DNA of 64,000 bases from Bradyrhizobium sp. AZCC 2176 (GCF_036924645.1 NZ_JAZHRX010000001.1:3809501-3873500), one strand, 5' to 3'; numbered from the stretch's first letter, positions 1 through 9,498 are shown. The notes: generated by a model from the sequence alone, not told the origin. Program-made: numbers and translations.

Positions 1-1
1 G

Positions 2-1198
2 AAGCGCCTCGGCGTATCGTCGCAGAAGGAAGCGCTGGCCTATGTGTTCAAGACGCTGCACCTGCAGCACGGCGGCAAGCTGTCGCTGACGCGGCTGCTG
101 TCCGGCCGCCTCGATGACGGCGCGACGCTGCAATCCTCTTCCGGCGAAGCCGGGCGGGTTTCCGGCATCCTCGCCGTGAGCGGTGCGCACGACACCAAGC
201 GGGCCGCGGCCGAGGCCGGCGAGACGATCGCGCTCGGCAAGCTCGACGCGATCAAGACCGGCGATACGCTGTCCGGCGGCAAGACCGCGCCGGCGGCGCT
301 GGTGCAGATCGCGCCGACGCCACCGGTGCTGGCGATGTCGCTGGCGGCGACCGACCGCAAGGACGACGTCAAGCTCGGGCAGGCGCTGCTGCGGCTGAAC
401 GAGGAGGATCCGTCGCTGACGATGATCCAGAACCAGCAGACCCACGACATCGTGCTGTGGGGGCAGGGCGAGATGCATCTGCGCGTCGCGCTCGAGCGCC
501 TGCGGGATCGTTTTGGCGTCAACGTCAAATCGCAGCCGCCGGCGATCGGCTATCAGGAGACCATCCGCAAATCGATCACCCAGCGTGGCCGCCACAAGAA
601 GCAGTCCGGCGGCCATGGCCAGTTCGGCGACGTGGTGCTGGAGATCAAGCCGATGCCGCGCGGCTCGGGCTTCGCATTCGACGAAAAAGTCGTCGGCGGC
701 GCGGTGCCGCGCAACTATATCGGCGCGGTGGAGGAGGGCGTGGTCGACGGCCTCCTGAGGGGCCCGCTCGGCTTCCCCGTCATCGACGTGCAGGTGACGC
801 TGATCGACGGCTCCTACCACAGCGTCGATTCCTCCGATCTTGCCTTCCGCACCGCGGCGCGGATCGGCATGAGCGAGGCGCTGCCGCAGTGCCAGCCGGT
901 GCTGCTGGAGCCGATCCACATGGTGGAGATCGTCTGTCCGACCGAAGCGACGGCGAAGATCAACGCCATCCTGTCGGCGCGGCGCGGCCAGATCCTGGGT
1001 TTTGACACCCGCGAGAACTGGCCGGGCTGGGACTGCGTCCGCGCCACCATGCCGGAGGCGGAGATCGGCGACCTGATCGTGGAATTGCGCTCGGCCACCG
1101 CCGGCGCCGGCAGCTTCACGCGGGCGTTCGACCGCATGGCCGAAGTCACCGGCCGCGCCGCCGACCAGATCATCGCCGCGCATCGCGTCGCGGCGTAA
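2..1198 (+). CDS. Elongation factor G-like translational GTPase, 3' part (5' end outside window)
   Basis: The reading frame is open from base 2 and ends at 1198, giving about 398 residues without the GTPase domain, so the gene is cut by the window edge. What remains matches EF-G domains II to V: a domain-III-like stretch with GQGEMHLRVALERL, the domain IV region around SGGHGQFGDVVLEIKP, and a domain V stretch beginning near LLEPIHMVEIVCPTEA. The divergence from housekeeping EF-G (for example GFDTRENWPGWDCVRA where ribosomal EF-G is highly conserved) suggests an EF-G2-type paralog rather than the main fusA, which normally sits in the str operon. That paralog assignment is inference. The GTG at 44 is an internal codon, not a start. 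Confidence 0.85.
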   Translation, partial: KRLGVSSQKEALAYVFKTLHLQHGGKLSLTRLLSGRLDDGATLQSSSGEAGRVSGILAVSGAHDTKRAAAEAGETIALGKLDAIKTGDTLSGGKTAPAALVQIAPTPPVLAMSLAATDRKDDVKLGQALLRLNEEDPSLTMIQNQQTHDIVLWGQGEMHLRVALERLRDRFGVNVKSQPPAIGYQETIRKSITQRGRHKKQSGGHGQFGDVVLEIKPMPRGSGFAFDEKVVGGAVPRNYIGAVEEGVVDGLLRGPLGFPVIDVQVTLIDGSYHSVDSSDLAFRTAARIGMSEALPQCQPVLLEPIHMVEIVCPTEATAKINAILSARRGQILGFDTRENWPGWDCVRATMPEAEIGDLIVELRSATAGAGSFTRAFDRMAEVTGRAADQIIAAHRVAA

Positions 1199-1332
1199 TT
1201 AGCGGCGGGATCGCCGCGGCCTTGGCCAGCCGCGGCGGCCAGCCTTTGGCTTGACACGCCTCCAGGGAAGATAAATTGATCGTCGTGGCCGGGCTCATCC
1301 CCGGCCATCGACGTCTTGAGGAGGTTGTTGCC

Positions 1333-2166
1333 GTGCCTAAACCCCCCGCCGCCTGCCTGATCGGATGGCCGGCCGCGCATTCGCGCTCGCCGTTGATCCA
1401 TCATTACTGGCTGCGGACGCTCGGCATCGCGGGCGGCTACGTCATCGAAGCCGTGCCGCCGGACGAGTTTCAGGATTTCGTGTTTCGGCTGTCGCTGCGC
1501 GGTTTCGTCGGTGCCAACGTCACCATTCCGCACAAGGAGCGCGCGCTTGCGCTGTCGAAGCCCGACGAGCGCGCCCGCGCGGTCGGCGCGGCCAATACGC
1601 TGTGGTTCGCCGACGGCGAACTGTGCTCGACCAATACCGACGTCGAAGGTTTTATCAACAATCTCGACGCCTGTGCCGATGGATGGGACGCATGCGAGGA
1701 CGCGCTGGTGCTGGGCGCCGGCGGCTCATCGCGCGCCGTTCTGTTTGGTCTGCTCGACCGCGGCATCAAGCGGGTGCATCTCGCCAACCGTACCATGGAG
1801 CGCGCCAGTGCGCTGGCGAATCAATTCGGGGCGAGCGTTGTCCCCGTGGCGTGGGATGCGCTCGGCGATCTCCTGCCGCGCGCCGGGCTACTGGTGAATA
1901 CGACTTCACTCGGCATGAAGGCTCAGCCGCCGCTCGAGCTCGATGTCGGGCTGTTGCCGTCGCACGCGGTCGTAGCCGATCTCGTTTACGTGCCGCTCGA
2001 CACGCCATTGCTGACGGCTTCGCGCGCGCGCGGGCTGAAGACCGCCGACGGGCTCGGCATGCTGCTGCACCAGGCGGTGCGCGGCTTCGAATTGTGGTTC
2101 GGCCGGCGCCCTGAGGTGACGGCGGAACTTCGTGCGCTGGTCGAAGCCGATCTCACAAATACATGA
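1333..2166 (+). CDS. aroE: Shikimate dehydrogenase family protein
   Basis: A 277-residue protein of the AroE family, which reduces 3-dehydroshikimate to shikimate with NADPH in the aromatic amino-acid pathway. The N-terminal substrate-binding motif is seen as GWPAAHSRSPLIHHYWL, followed by NVTIPHKE with the catalytic lysine and the NTD motif (STNTDVEGF). The NAD(P)-binding glycine loop is VLGAGGSSRAVLFGL, then ANRTMERA. The GTG start at 1333 is chosen because a strong GAGGAGG ribosome-binding site ends 8 bases upstream; an in-frame TTG at 1276 has none. Rhizobia often carry several AroE paralogs, some acting on quinate or unknown substrates, so this could be a secondary copy rather than the biosynthetic one. 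Confidence 0.88.
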   Translation: MPKPPAACLIGWPAAHSRSPLIHHYWLRTLGIAGGYVIEAVPPDEFQDFVFRLSLRGFVGANVTIPHKERALALSKPDERARAVGAANTLWFADGELCSTNTDVEGFINNLDACADGWDACEDALVLGAGGSSRAVLFGLLDRGIKRVHLANRTMERASALANQFGASVVPVAWDALGDLLPRAGLLVNTTSLGMKAQPPLELDVGLLPSHAVVADLVYVPLDTPLLTASRARGLKTADGLGMLLHQAVRGFELWFGRRPEVTAELRALVEADLTNT

Positions 2167-2252
2167 TCGGCTGATCGCGGAAACTTGAGCCGGAATTTTC
2201 GGGAAATGCCGGGGTCAATGGCTACGTCAGTGCAGCCACCGGAGACTCCAGC

Positions 2253-2879
2253 ATGTCCGTCAGCCACCTTCAGCTCGTTCGCTTGCTTGCCGCCGTCGCG
2301 ATGGTGGCAGGCTCCACGCTTTACGCGATCGCCCAGCAGCCGCCCACGCCGACGCGCGTTCGCGGCACCGTCGAGGCCGTCGACGGCGACGTGCTTGCCG
2401 TCAAGTCGCGCGGCGGCGAGGACGTCAGGCTGCATATGACCGGCGACATCAACATCGTCGGTATCAACAAGATCGCGCTGTCCGACATCAAGGTCGGTTC
2501 CTTCATCGGCACCACCACGGTGCCGGGACCGGACGGCAGCCAGAACGCGGTGGAGGTGCATGTGTTTCCGGAAGCCATGCGCGGCACCGGCGAGGGCTCG
2601 CGGCCCTATGACCTGCGTCCCAACTCCACCATGACCAACGCCACGGTGGCGGAGTCCGTGATCGGCAATGACGGTCACACCCTGATGATCAAATACCGGG
2701 GCGGGGAGAAGAAAGTCGTGGTCTCCCCGGAGACGCCGGTCGTGACCTACGTTCCCGCCGACAAGAGCGACCTCAAGCCCGGCGCCAAGGTGATCGCCTT
2801 CATGAAGAAGCTGCCGGACGGCTCGCTCGAGACCAGCCGGGTCAGCGTCGGCCGCGACGGGCTGACCCCGCCGATGTGA
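2253..2879 (+). CDS. Secreted protein of unknown function, tandem paralog 1
   Basis: A 208-residue protein with an N-terminal signal peptide (hydrophobic core LLAAVAMVAGSTLYAIA, probable cleavage near AIAQQ). The mature part is beta-rich with short repeats of the type RVRGTVEAVDGDVLAVKSR, which resembles small OB-fold domains such as those in DUF5666 proteins; this fold is an inference from pattern only. It is the same length as the next gene and similar across its whole length, including RPNSTMTNATVA, GGEKKVVV and the C-terminus GRDGLTPPM. It is probably periplasmic. No catalytic motif is recognised and no function can be assigned. Confidence 0.8.
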   Translation: MSVSHLQLVRLLAAVAMVAGSTLYAIAQQPPTPTRVRGTVEAVDGDVLAVKSRGGEDVRLHMTGDINIVGINKIALSDIKVGSFIGTTTVPGPDGSQNAVEVHVFPEAMRGTGEGSRPYDLRPNSTMTNATVAESVIGNDGHTLMIKYRGGEKKVVVSPETPVVTYVPADKSDLKPGAKVIAFMKKLPDGSLETSRVSVGRDGLTPPM

Positions 2880-2956
2880 AGTGGCCGCCTGGAATAGCAA
2901 CCCCCGTGCGGGGTTTGCGTTGAGTTGGGCGCCAAAAACACCTCGGGAGGAATACC

Positions 2957-3583
2957 ATGCTGAAATCTTCTTCATGGCCGCGCGGGTTTGCGGCCTCGCT
3001 GGGCCTTGTCGCGCTGTTGGCAACAGAGGCCTGGGCGCAGCAAATGCCGACGGTGCGGATTCGCGGCACCATCGAGGCCGTCGACGGGCCCATGCTGTCG
3101 ATCAAGTCGCGCGAGGGCACCGACCTGAAAGTGCGCGTCACCGACAATGTCGCGGTGTTCGGCGTGGCCAAGACCGAATTGTCGGACATCAAGGAAGGCT
3201 CCTATATCGGCGTCACCGGAATGCCGGAGCCGGACGGCACCCAGAAGGCGGTCGCCGTGCATATCTTCCCGGAGAACCAGCGCGGCGCGGCCGAAGGTTT
3301 CCGGCCCTGGGACCAGCGGCCGAACTCCACCATGACCAACGCCACCGTCGCCCAGACGGTCAAGGGCACCGACGGCCAGAACATCCTGGTCAAGTACAAG
3401 GACGGTGAAAAGAAAGTCGTGGTGCCGGAGGGTACGCCGATCGTCACCTTTGTCGCCGGCGACAAGTCCGAACTGAAGCCGGGCGCGAAGATCATCATCT
3501 TCGGCGCGGTGAAGAAGGACGACGGCACGCTCGAAGCCAACCGCGTCAACGTCGGCCGCGACGGCATCACACCGCCGATGTGA
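2957..3583 (+). CDS. Secreted protein of unknown function, tandem paralog 2
   Basis: A 208-residue paralog of the preceding gene, separated by 77 bases, with its own signal peptide (SLGLVALLATEAWAQ) and a GGGAGGAA ribosome-binding site before the ATG at 2957. It shares RIRGTIEAVDGPMLSIKSR, RPNSTMTNATVAQTVKG, GEKKVVVPEGTPIVTF and the ending GRDGITPPM with paralog 1. The pair therefore arose by tandem duplication, and both copies kept the same length and ends, which suggests both are functional. The separate ribosome-binding site and short gap suggest co-transcription. The role is unknown; periplasmic binding or scaffolding would be guesses. Confidence 0.8.
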   Translation: MLKSSSWPRGFAASLGLVALLATEAWAQQMPTVRIRGTIEAVDGPMLSIKSREGTDLKVRVTDNVAVFGVAKTELSDIKEGSYIGVTGMPEPDGTQKAVAVHIFPENQRGAAEGFRPWDQRPNSTMTNATVAQTVKGTDGQNILVKYKDGEKKVVVPEGTPIVTFVAGDKSELKPGAKIIIFGAVKKDDGTLEANRVNVGRDGITPPM

Positions 3584-3605
3584 TCGTCCTCAAATCTCTC
3601 AATTG

Positions 3606-3744
3606 GTCGTCCCCGCCTGGTGCGCAGTTGCGCACGGGCGCGGGGACCCATAACCACAATTGTTCATTGTGAAGGGGAGCTGTCTACCACATCGCTAAGC
3701 CGAAGGGCCGCGGCGTATGGGTCCCGGCGTTCGCCGGGACGACG
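3606..3744. repeat. Interspersed inverted repeat (GTCGTCCCCGC type)
   Basis: The intergenic space holds an imperfect inverted repeat. The left end begins GTCGTCCCCGCC and continues to GCGGGGACCCATA. The right end reads TATGGGTCCCGGCG and ends CCGGGACGAC. The GGGACCCATA/TATGGGTCCC halves are complementary. It lies between converging genes and could fold into a long hairpin in RNA. It looks like one of the palindromic repeat families scattered through this genome rather than a dedicated terminator. Confidence 0.6.
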
Positions 3745-3762
3745 AGAGACTAAGCCGCCGCC

Positions 3763-4899
3763 TCAAACCGCCAGCACGTTATCGTCGATCTCGGCAATGG
3801 TGTTGACGCCGCACAATCCCATCGTGGTGAGCATTTCCTTGGCGAGGATGTCGAGCGCCTTGGTGACGCCGGCTTCGCCGCCGGCGCCGAGGCCATAGGC
3901 ATAGGCGCGGCCGATCATGCAGGATTTGGCGCCGAGCGCGAGCGCCCGCACCACGTCCATGCCGGTGCGGATGCCACCGTCGAACATGATCTCCATTTTC
4001 GAGCCGACGGTGTCGACGATTTCAGGCAGCACCTCGATCGACGACGGCGCGCCGTCGAGTTGCCGGCCGCCATGGTTGGAGACGACAATGGCCTGTGCGC
4101 CGGTCTTGGCCGCGATCTCGGCGTCCTCGACGTCGAGAATGCCTTTCAGGATCAGCTTGCCCGGCCAGATCGAGCGGATCCAGTCGATGTCCTTCCAGTT
4201 CAGCGAGGTGTCGAACTGCGACGCCGTCCACTCAGAAAGCTTCGTGAGGTCCTCGGTGCCTTTGACATGGCCGACGATGTTGCCGAAGGTGCGGCGCTTG
4301 CCGCGCAGCACGCCGGCGACCCAAGACGGCTTGCTGGCAAAGTCGAGCAGTTTCGACAGCGACCATTCCGGCGGCACCGTCATGCCGTTCTTGATGTCCT
4401 GATGGCGCTGGCCGATCACCTGCAAATCGACGGTCAATACCAGCGCCGAGCATTTGGCCGCGATCGCGCGCTCGATCAGCGCCTTGATGAAGCCGCGGTC
4501 CTTCATCACGTAGAGCTGGAACCAGAACGGCTTGTCGACGGCGGCTGCGATATCCTCGATGGAGCAGATCGACATCGTGCTCTGGGTGAAGGGAATGCCG
4601 GCGGCCTGTGCGGCGCGGCAGGCGTGGATCTCGCCGTCGCCATGCTGCATGCCGAGCAGGCCTACGGGCGCGAGGATCAAGGGCATCGCGGCGGGCTCGC
4701 CGAGGATCGTGGTGGAGAGATCGCGCTTGGAGACGTCGACCAGGACGCGCTGGCGAAACTTGATCTGCTGAAGATCCTCGGAATTGGCGCGCAGCGTGTC
4801 CTCGGTATAGGAGCCGCGGTCGGCGTAGTCGAAGAAGGCCTTGGGAACGCGCCGCTTGTGCAACTGGCGCAGATCTTCGATGCAGGTGATGTGCTTCAT
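3763..4899 (-). CDS. lldD: FMN-dependent alpha-hydroxy-acid dehydrogenase (L-lactate dehydrogenase type)
   Basis: A 378-residue member of the FMN-dependent alpha-hydroxy-acid oxidase/dehydrogenase family, the size usual for membrane-linked L-lactate dehydrogenase LldD, which oxidises L-lactate to pyruvate. The family active-site stretch SNHGGRQLDGAPS places the catalytic histidine at about residue 276. The FMN-phosphate loop is seen as FDGGIRTGMDVVRALALGA followed by IGRAYAYGLGAGGEAG. Start chosen at MKHITCIEDL, the usual family N-terminus (compare MxxISxxxDxR). An upstream in-frame ATG at 4947 would add 16 residues. Substrate could be another 2-hydroxyacid; a second family member lies at 40104-41321. 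Confidence 0.88.
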   Translation of the reverse strand: MKHITCIEDLRQLHKRRVPKAFFDYADRGSYTEDTLRANSEDLQQIKFRQRVLVDVSKRDLSTTILGEPAAMPLILAPVGLLGMQHGDGEIHACRAAQAAGIPFTQSTMSICSIEDIAAAVDKPFWFQLYVMKDRGFIKALIERAIAAKCSALVLTVDLQVIGQRHQDIKNGMTVPPEWSLSKLLDFASKPSWVAGVLRGKRRTFGNIVGHVKGTEDLTKLSEWTASQFDTSLNWKDIDWIRSIWPGKLILKGILDVEDAEIAAKTGAQAIVVSNHGGRQLDGAPSSIEVLPEIVDTVGSKMEIMFDGGIRTGMDVVRALALGAKSCMIGRAYAYGLGAGGEAGVTKALDILAKEMLTTMGLCGVNTIAEIDDNVLAV

Positions 4900-4944
4900 G
4901 GACGCCCGGCCCTTCTTGAACTTCTTCGCTGCGTTGTCATCTAG

Positions 4945-5205
<261 letters not shown>

Positions 5206-5240
5206 TCCAGGCCAGACATTTGGGTATAAATTACAATAAT

Positions 5241-5258
5241 AACATATACTTATATGTT
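5241..5258. promoter_or_regulatory. AT-rich palindrome upstream of glmM
   Basis: A perfect inverted repeat with 8-base arms, AACATATA and TATATGTT, around a CT spacer. It lies inside an AT-rich patch (about 5219-5260) that stands out from the GC-rich surroundings, between a small hypothetical gene and glmM. A GGCCG-CTTC-CGGCC hairpin follows at about 5265-5279. It could be an operator or the end of the upstream transcript; no regulator is identified. Confidence 0.4.
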
Positions 5259-5413
5259 GATCGGGGCCGCTTCCGGCCGTAATGATTCATCATATTTTTT
5301 GAAGCCATTTTAGCGGCTGAGGGATTATAACCGCGGCACGCTACGATGGTGGGCGTTCGGGGATTCGTGGCCTTGCATGGCCTTGAAGAAGACCTGGAAT
5401 GGCTGGGGGTCAC

Positions 5414-6760
5414 ATGAGCCGCAAATATTTCGGTACCGACGGAATTCGGGGCCGCGCCAATGGTCTGATCACGCCGGAGCTCGCGCTCAAGGTGGGGCAG
5501 GCTGCCGGCCTGGTGTTTCAGCGCGGCGATCATCGCCACCGCGTCGTCATCGGCAAGGACACCCGCCTCTCCGGCTACATGATCGAATACGCCATGGTGG
5601 CCGGCTTTACCTCGGTCGGCATGGATGTGCTGCTGCTCGGCCCGATGCCGACGCCGGCGGTCGCGATGCTGACCAAGTCGATGCGTGCCGATCTCGGCGT
5701 GATGATTTCAGCTTCGCACAATCTGTTCGAGGACAACGGCATCAAGCTGTTCGGCCCGCAGGGCTTCAAATTGTCCGACGACGTCGAAAAGCAGATCGAG
5801 CAGCTGCTCGACGAGCCGATCGACCGTCGTCTCGCGCAGAGCGCCAGCCTCGGGCGCGCCCGCCGTATCGACGGCGTGCATGACCGCTACATCGAATTCG
5901 CCAAGCGCACGCTGCCGCGCGAGCTCTCACTCGACGGCCTGCGCGTCGTGATCGATTGCGCGCACGGCGCGGCCTACAAGGTGGTGCCGGAGGCGCTGTG
6001 GGAACTGGGCGCCGACGTGATTGCGATCGGCGTCGAACCCGACGGATTCAACATCAACAAGGAATGCGGCTCGACTTCGCCGGAAGCGCTGGCGAAAAAG
6101 GTGCGCGAGATGCGCGCCGACATCGGCATCGCGCTCGACGGCGACGCCGATCGCGTCATCCTGGTCGATGAGCGCGGCCATGTGGTCGACGGCGACCAGT
6201 TGCTCGCCGTGATCGCGCAAAGCTGGAAGGAAGACGGCCGTCTCGCCAAGCCCGGCATCGTCGCCACCGTGATGTCCAATCTCGGCCTCGAGCGTTTTCT
6301 CGAAGGACAGGGGCTCGGCATGGTGCGCACGCCGGTCGGCGACCGCTACGTGCTCGAGCAGATGCTGACGCAGGGCTACAATCTCGGCGGCGAGCCGTCT
6401 GGCCATATCATCCTCTCCGACTACGCCACCACGGGCGACGGCTTCGTCGCCGCGCTGCAGGTGCTGGCCGTGGTGCAGAAGCTGCGGCGTCCGGTGTCGG
6501 AAGTGTGCCATCGCTTCGATCCGCTGCCGCAGATTCTGAAGAACGTGCGCTACCGCTCCGGCAAGCCGCTCGACCATGCCGAGGTGAAATCGGCGATCAT
6601 GGACGGCGAGAATCGCCTTAACGGCCACGGCCGGCTGCTGGTCCGCTCGTCCGGCACCGAGCCCGTGATCCGCGTGATGGGCGAGGGCGACGACCGCATC
6701 CTGGTCGAGGACGTCGTCGATCAGATCGTCAATGCGCTCGGCCACGCCGCGGCGGCATAA
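5414..6760 (+). CDS. glmM: Phosphoglucosamine mutase
   Basis: A 448-residue GlmM, which interconverts glucosamine 6-phosphate and glucosamine 1-phosphate on the way to UDP-N-acetylglucosamine for peptidoglycan and lipopolysaccharide. The start [13 protein letters not shown] is the family N-terminus; an in-frame ATG 15 bases upstream is less likely. The phosphoserine loop is VMISASHN, with the active serine near residue 101. The metal loop is DGDADR, the sugar-binding loop GGEPSGHI, and the phosphate-binding loop [15 protein letters not shown]. All four loops are intact and the length is normal, so the enzyme should be active. Confidence 0.96.
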   Translation: MSRKYFGTDGIRGRANGLITPELALKVGQAAGLVFQRGDHRHRVVIGKDTRLSGYMIEYAMVAGFTSVGMDVLLLGPMPTPAVAMLTKSMRADLGVMISASHNLFEDNGIKLFGPQGFKLSDDVEKQIEQLLDEPIDRRLAQSASLGRARRIDGVHDRYIEFAKRTLPRELSLDGLRVVIDCAHGAAYKVVPEALWELGADVIAIGVEPDGFNINKECGSTSPEALAKKVREMRADIGIALDGDADRVILVDERGHVVDGDQLLAVIAQSWKEDGRLAKPGIVATVMSNLGLERFLEGQGLGMVRTPVGDRYVLEQMLTQGYNLGGEPSGHIILSDYATTGDGFVAALQVLAVVQKLRRPVSEVCHRFDPLPQILKNVRYRSGKPLDHAEVKSAIMDGENRLNGHGRLLVRSSGTEPVIRVMGEGDDRILVEDVVDQIVNALGHAAAA

Positions 6761-6907
6761 GCGCGTTTTGTTTTGACGGCACAGGAGCGCTGATCGGTGG
6801 TGCGGCAACGCATCGCAGCCATAAGCTATTGATGATGGTCGCGACGATGGCCCGGTCGTAGAAGACAGGCATTGCCTGTCCGCGAATCCTTTTTCGGGAA
6901 TGCGCTC

Positions 6908-8167
6908 TTGAACAAGCCCGTCATCGTCTCAGAGGAAGCGTCGACCGCACCGGTCGTCGTGCAGGATGCGGCCCCAAGCCTCGCCGCCAAGGCGGCCGCG
7001 GCCGGGCCGGCCTATGTCGTGCTGGCCGGGATCAGCTTCTCGCATTTCCTCAACGACACCATGCAGTCGCTGATCGCCTCGGTCTATCCGATCCTGAAAG
7101 ACGCTTACGCGCTGGACTACGGGCAGATCGGCATGATCACGCTGGCGTTCCAGTTCACCGCGTCACTGCTGCAGCCCGTGGTCGGGCATTTCACCGACAA
7201 GAAGGCGCAACCGTTCTCGCTCGCGATTGGCATGGGCTTCACCTTCTTCGGACTGCTGCTCCTGAGCGTCGCGCATCTCTATCCCATCATCCTGATCGCG
7301 GCCGCCCTGGTAGGCCTCGGTTCGGCGGTGTTCCATCCGGAATCGGCGCGGATCGCGCGTCTCGCCTCGGGCGGGCGTTACGGTTTTGCGCAATCGGTGT
7401 TTCAGCTCGGCGGCAGTTTCGGTACGTCGATGGGGCCGGTGCTGGCGGCGCTGATCGTGGTGCCGTTCGGCCAGCCGAGCATTGCCTGGTTTTCATCGAT
7501 CGCGTTTCTGGCGATCGTGATCCTGTGGCGGATCGGCGTCTGGTACAAGCCGCAGATCGTGACGAAGAAGTCGGTTGCGGTGGAACGTCATCCGGACCTG
7601 CCGGATTCCCGGCGCGTCAGGATCGCGCTCGCGGTGCTGGTCGCGCTGCTGTTCTCGAAGCAGCTCTACGTGTCGAGCCTGTCGAGCTATTACATCTTCT
7701 ATTTGATCGACAAGTTTCAAGTGTCGACGCAGACAGCCCAGCTCTACCTCTTCATTTTTCTTGCCGCCAACGCGGCGGGTGCATTCTTCGGCGGCCCGCT
7801 CGGCGACCGCTTCGGCCGCAAATACATCATCTGGTTTTCGATCCTTGGGGCGCTGCCGTTCACGCTGGCGCTGCCCTATGCCGGCCTTGCTGCGAGCGCC
7901 GTGCTGACGGTGTTCATCGGCCTCATCCTCTCGTCGGCGACGTCGTCGATCATTGTGTTCGCGCAGGAACTGATGCCGCACCGCTTCGGGATGATCTCGG
8001 GCGTGTTCTTCGGCGTCGCCTTCGGCATCGGCGGACTTGGTGCAGCCGTGCTTGGCAAGCTCGCCGACCACACCGGGATCGCCTTCGTCTATCACCTCTG
8101 CGCGTTCTTGCCCGCGCTCGGCCTGCTCGCGGTGTTCCTGCCGAAGATGCCAATGCACGCGCGCTGA
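6908..8167 (+). CDS. MFS transporter, fosmidomycin-resistance (Fsr) type
   Basis: A 12-segment major facilitator protein of about 419 residues. It resembles the fosmidomycin-resistance Fsr group: SFSHFLNDTMQSLIASVYPILKDAY opening, QFTASLLQPVVGHFTDKK in the loop between segments 2 and 3, GLGSAVFHPESARIAR, and GGPLGDRFGRKYII in the second half. It probably exports a small hydrophilic toxic compound or metabolite in exchange for protons. The start is uncertain: TTG at 6908 (MNKPVIVSEE) is preferred, TTG at 6872 would add 12 residues, and neither has a strong ribosome-binding site. The actual substrate is unknown. Confidence 0.85.
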   Translation: MNKPVIVSEEASTAPVVVQDAAPSLAAKAAAAGPAYVVLAGISFSHFLNDTMQSLIASVYPILKDAYALDYGQIGMITLAFQFTASLLQPVVGHFTDKKAQPFSLAIGMGFTFFGLLLLSVAHLYPIILIAAALVGLGSAVFHPESARIARLASGGRYGFAQSVFQLGGSFGTSMGPVLAALIVVPFGQPSIAWFSSIAFLAIVILWRIGVWYKPQIVTKKSVAVERHPDLPDSRRVRIALAVLVALLFSKQLYVSSLSSYYIFYLIDKFQVSTQTAQLYLFIFLAANAAGAFFGGPLGDRFGRKYIIWFSILGALPFTLALPYAGLAASAVLTVFIGLILSSATSSIIVFAQELMPHRFGMISGVFFGVAFGIGGLGAAVLGKLADHTGIAFVYHLCAFLPALGLLAVFLPKMPMHAR

Positions 8168-8346
8168 GCGCGCCGAAGTTCTCTGGGGTAGGGGTGTGTC
8201 GATCACGTCAACAAAATCGTAACGGCGGCGGCGATCGGATTTCAATACGCCGTTAGGATGTGTGGCGTTTCGCCGTTTCTCGTGTTCGCAAAATGCATCG
8301 TGACGCGCGTCCCGCAAACAGCGCGAGGAAAAAGTCAGAGATTGTC

Positions 8347-8365
8347 AACCTTAATAATTAGGGTT
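8347..8365. promoter_or_regulatory. Imperfect palindrome upstream of outer-membrane protein gene
   Basis: The sequence AACCTTAATAATTAGGGTT is a near-perfect inverted repeat (9-base arms, one mismatch). It sits about 100 bases before the first OMP start in the roughly 290-base gap after the MFS gene. A related TTAAGGTT occurs before the second OMP gene at 9443-9450, so the motif may be a shared control site. No regulator is identified. Confidence 0.35.
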
Positions 8366-8461
8366 AAGCGCCGCTTAAGCATTTAATGCCATCGTCCGTC
8401 CGTGAGTTTTTGAAGTGAGGATTTTTCGCAGTCAGCCTCACCGGACAAAAGGACGAAGCCC

Positions 8462-9289
8462 ATGCGTAGCGTTAAGTCATTCATTGCCGCCGGTGCGGCC
8501 ACTTTGTTGTCCCAGGCGGCGTTTGCTGCCGACATGGCGATCGCGCCTCCTCCATACGCGCCGGCCCCGGTGGTCGAAGACTTCGGCGGCTGGTATCTGC
8601 GCGGCGATATCGGCATGACCAATCAGAGCGCGAAGAAGATCGACAGCTTGACTGCGCAGACCTTCCCCACCACCACGGTGGGTCTCGGCTTCGACAGCTC
8701 GACGCTGTTCGACCTTGGTATCGGCTATCGCTTCAACAACTGGTTCCGTGCGGACGTGATCGGCCAGTATCGCGGTCGCGCCAACCTCCACGGCTCGGAC
8801 AACGTTTTCCTCGGGCCCGATGACGTCGGAGCCAACAACTACAGCGGCAGCAAGTCCGAGTGGGTTGTCATGGCGAATGCCTATGTCGACCTCGGCACCT
8901 GGTGGTGCATCACGCCGTTCGTCGGCGCCGGTGTCGGTGGGTCGTACAACAAGCTCAGCGGCTTCCGCGACGACGGCGTTCGCTATACCGCCGGCACCCT
9001 GACCAACAGCGTTACCTACTTCGCCGACAACGGGAAGTGGAATTTCGCCTGGGCGGCCCATGCCGGTCTCGCCTACAGGGTCAATCCGGCGTTTACCGTC
9101 GAACTCGCCTACAGCTATATGAATCTTGGCGATGCCGCGCCCGGCAACTACCGCGCGTTCGACAACAGCATCTCGGGTGCGACGTCGATCAAGATCAAGG
9201 ACATCACCTCGCATGACGTCAAGCTCGGCGTGCGCTGGGATCTCACCAGCCCGCAGGTTTACGCGCCGCCGCTGATGCGCAAAGGTTAA
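8462..9289 (+). CDS. Outer-membrane beta-barrel protein (Omp25/RopB-like)
   Basis: A 275-residue protein with a clear signal peptide (MRSVKSFIAAGAATLLSQAAFAAD). After it comes a short proline-rich linker (PPPYAPAPVV) and a beta-barrel region typical of the small opacity-type outer-membrane proteins of Rhizobiales. The GWYLRGDIGMTN start of the barrel, alternating aromatic strands and GYRFNNWFRADVIGQYR support this. The C-terminus ends in APPLMRKG rather than a terminal aromatic residue. The penultimate strand ...HDVKLGVRWDL may be the true barrel end. It probably contributes to envelope stability or host interaction. A terminator follows at 9318-9346. Confidence 0.85.
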   Translation: MRSVKSFIAAGAATLLSQAAFAADMAIAPPPYAPAPVVEDFGGWYLRGDIGMTNQSAKKIDSLTAQTFPTTTVGLGFDSSTLFDLGIGYRFNNWFRADVIGQYRGRANLHGSDNVFLGPDDVGANNYSGSKSEWVVMANAYVDLGTWWCITPFVGAGVGGSYNKLSGFRDDGVRYTAGTLTNSVTYFADNGKWNFAWAAHAGLAYRVNPAFTVELAYSYMNLGDAAPGNYRAFDNSISGATSIKIKDITSHDVKLGVRWDLTSPQVYAPPLMRKG

Positions 9290-9317
9290 TTGCGACTTCC
9301 ATTCGTTAACGGTTGCG

Positions 9318-9346
9318 AAGCGGCGCGGGAGTTTCCCGCGCCGCTT
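9318..9346 (+). terminator. Rho-independent-type terminator after OMP gene
   Basis: A perfect 13-bp stem, AAGCGGCGCGGGA paired with TCCCGCGCCGCTT, closes on a GTT loop. It starts 29 bases after the stop codon of the OMP gene and is followed by a T-containing stretch (TGCTTTG). Position, stem strength and loop size all fit a transcription terminator. Confidence 0.85.
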
Positions 9347-9498
9347 TGCTTTGGGCATGCGACGCGGATGCAGCGGCTGACGAAAAATGCTCGCCGATTT
9401 TCCGACAAGAAATCGCCAATTGGATGCCGCGAGAACGATTGGTTAAGGTTAACAGGCGATGATCAACGCAAGTTCAGAGTGTCGGATGGAGCGTTGCG

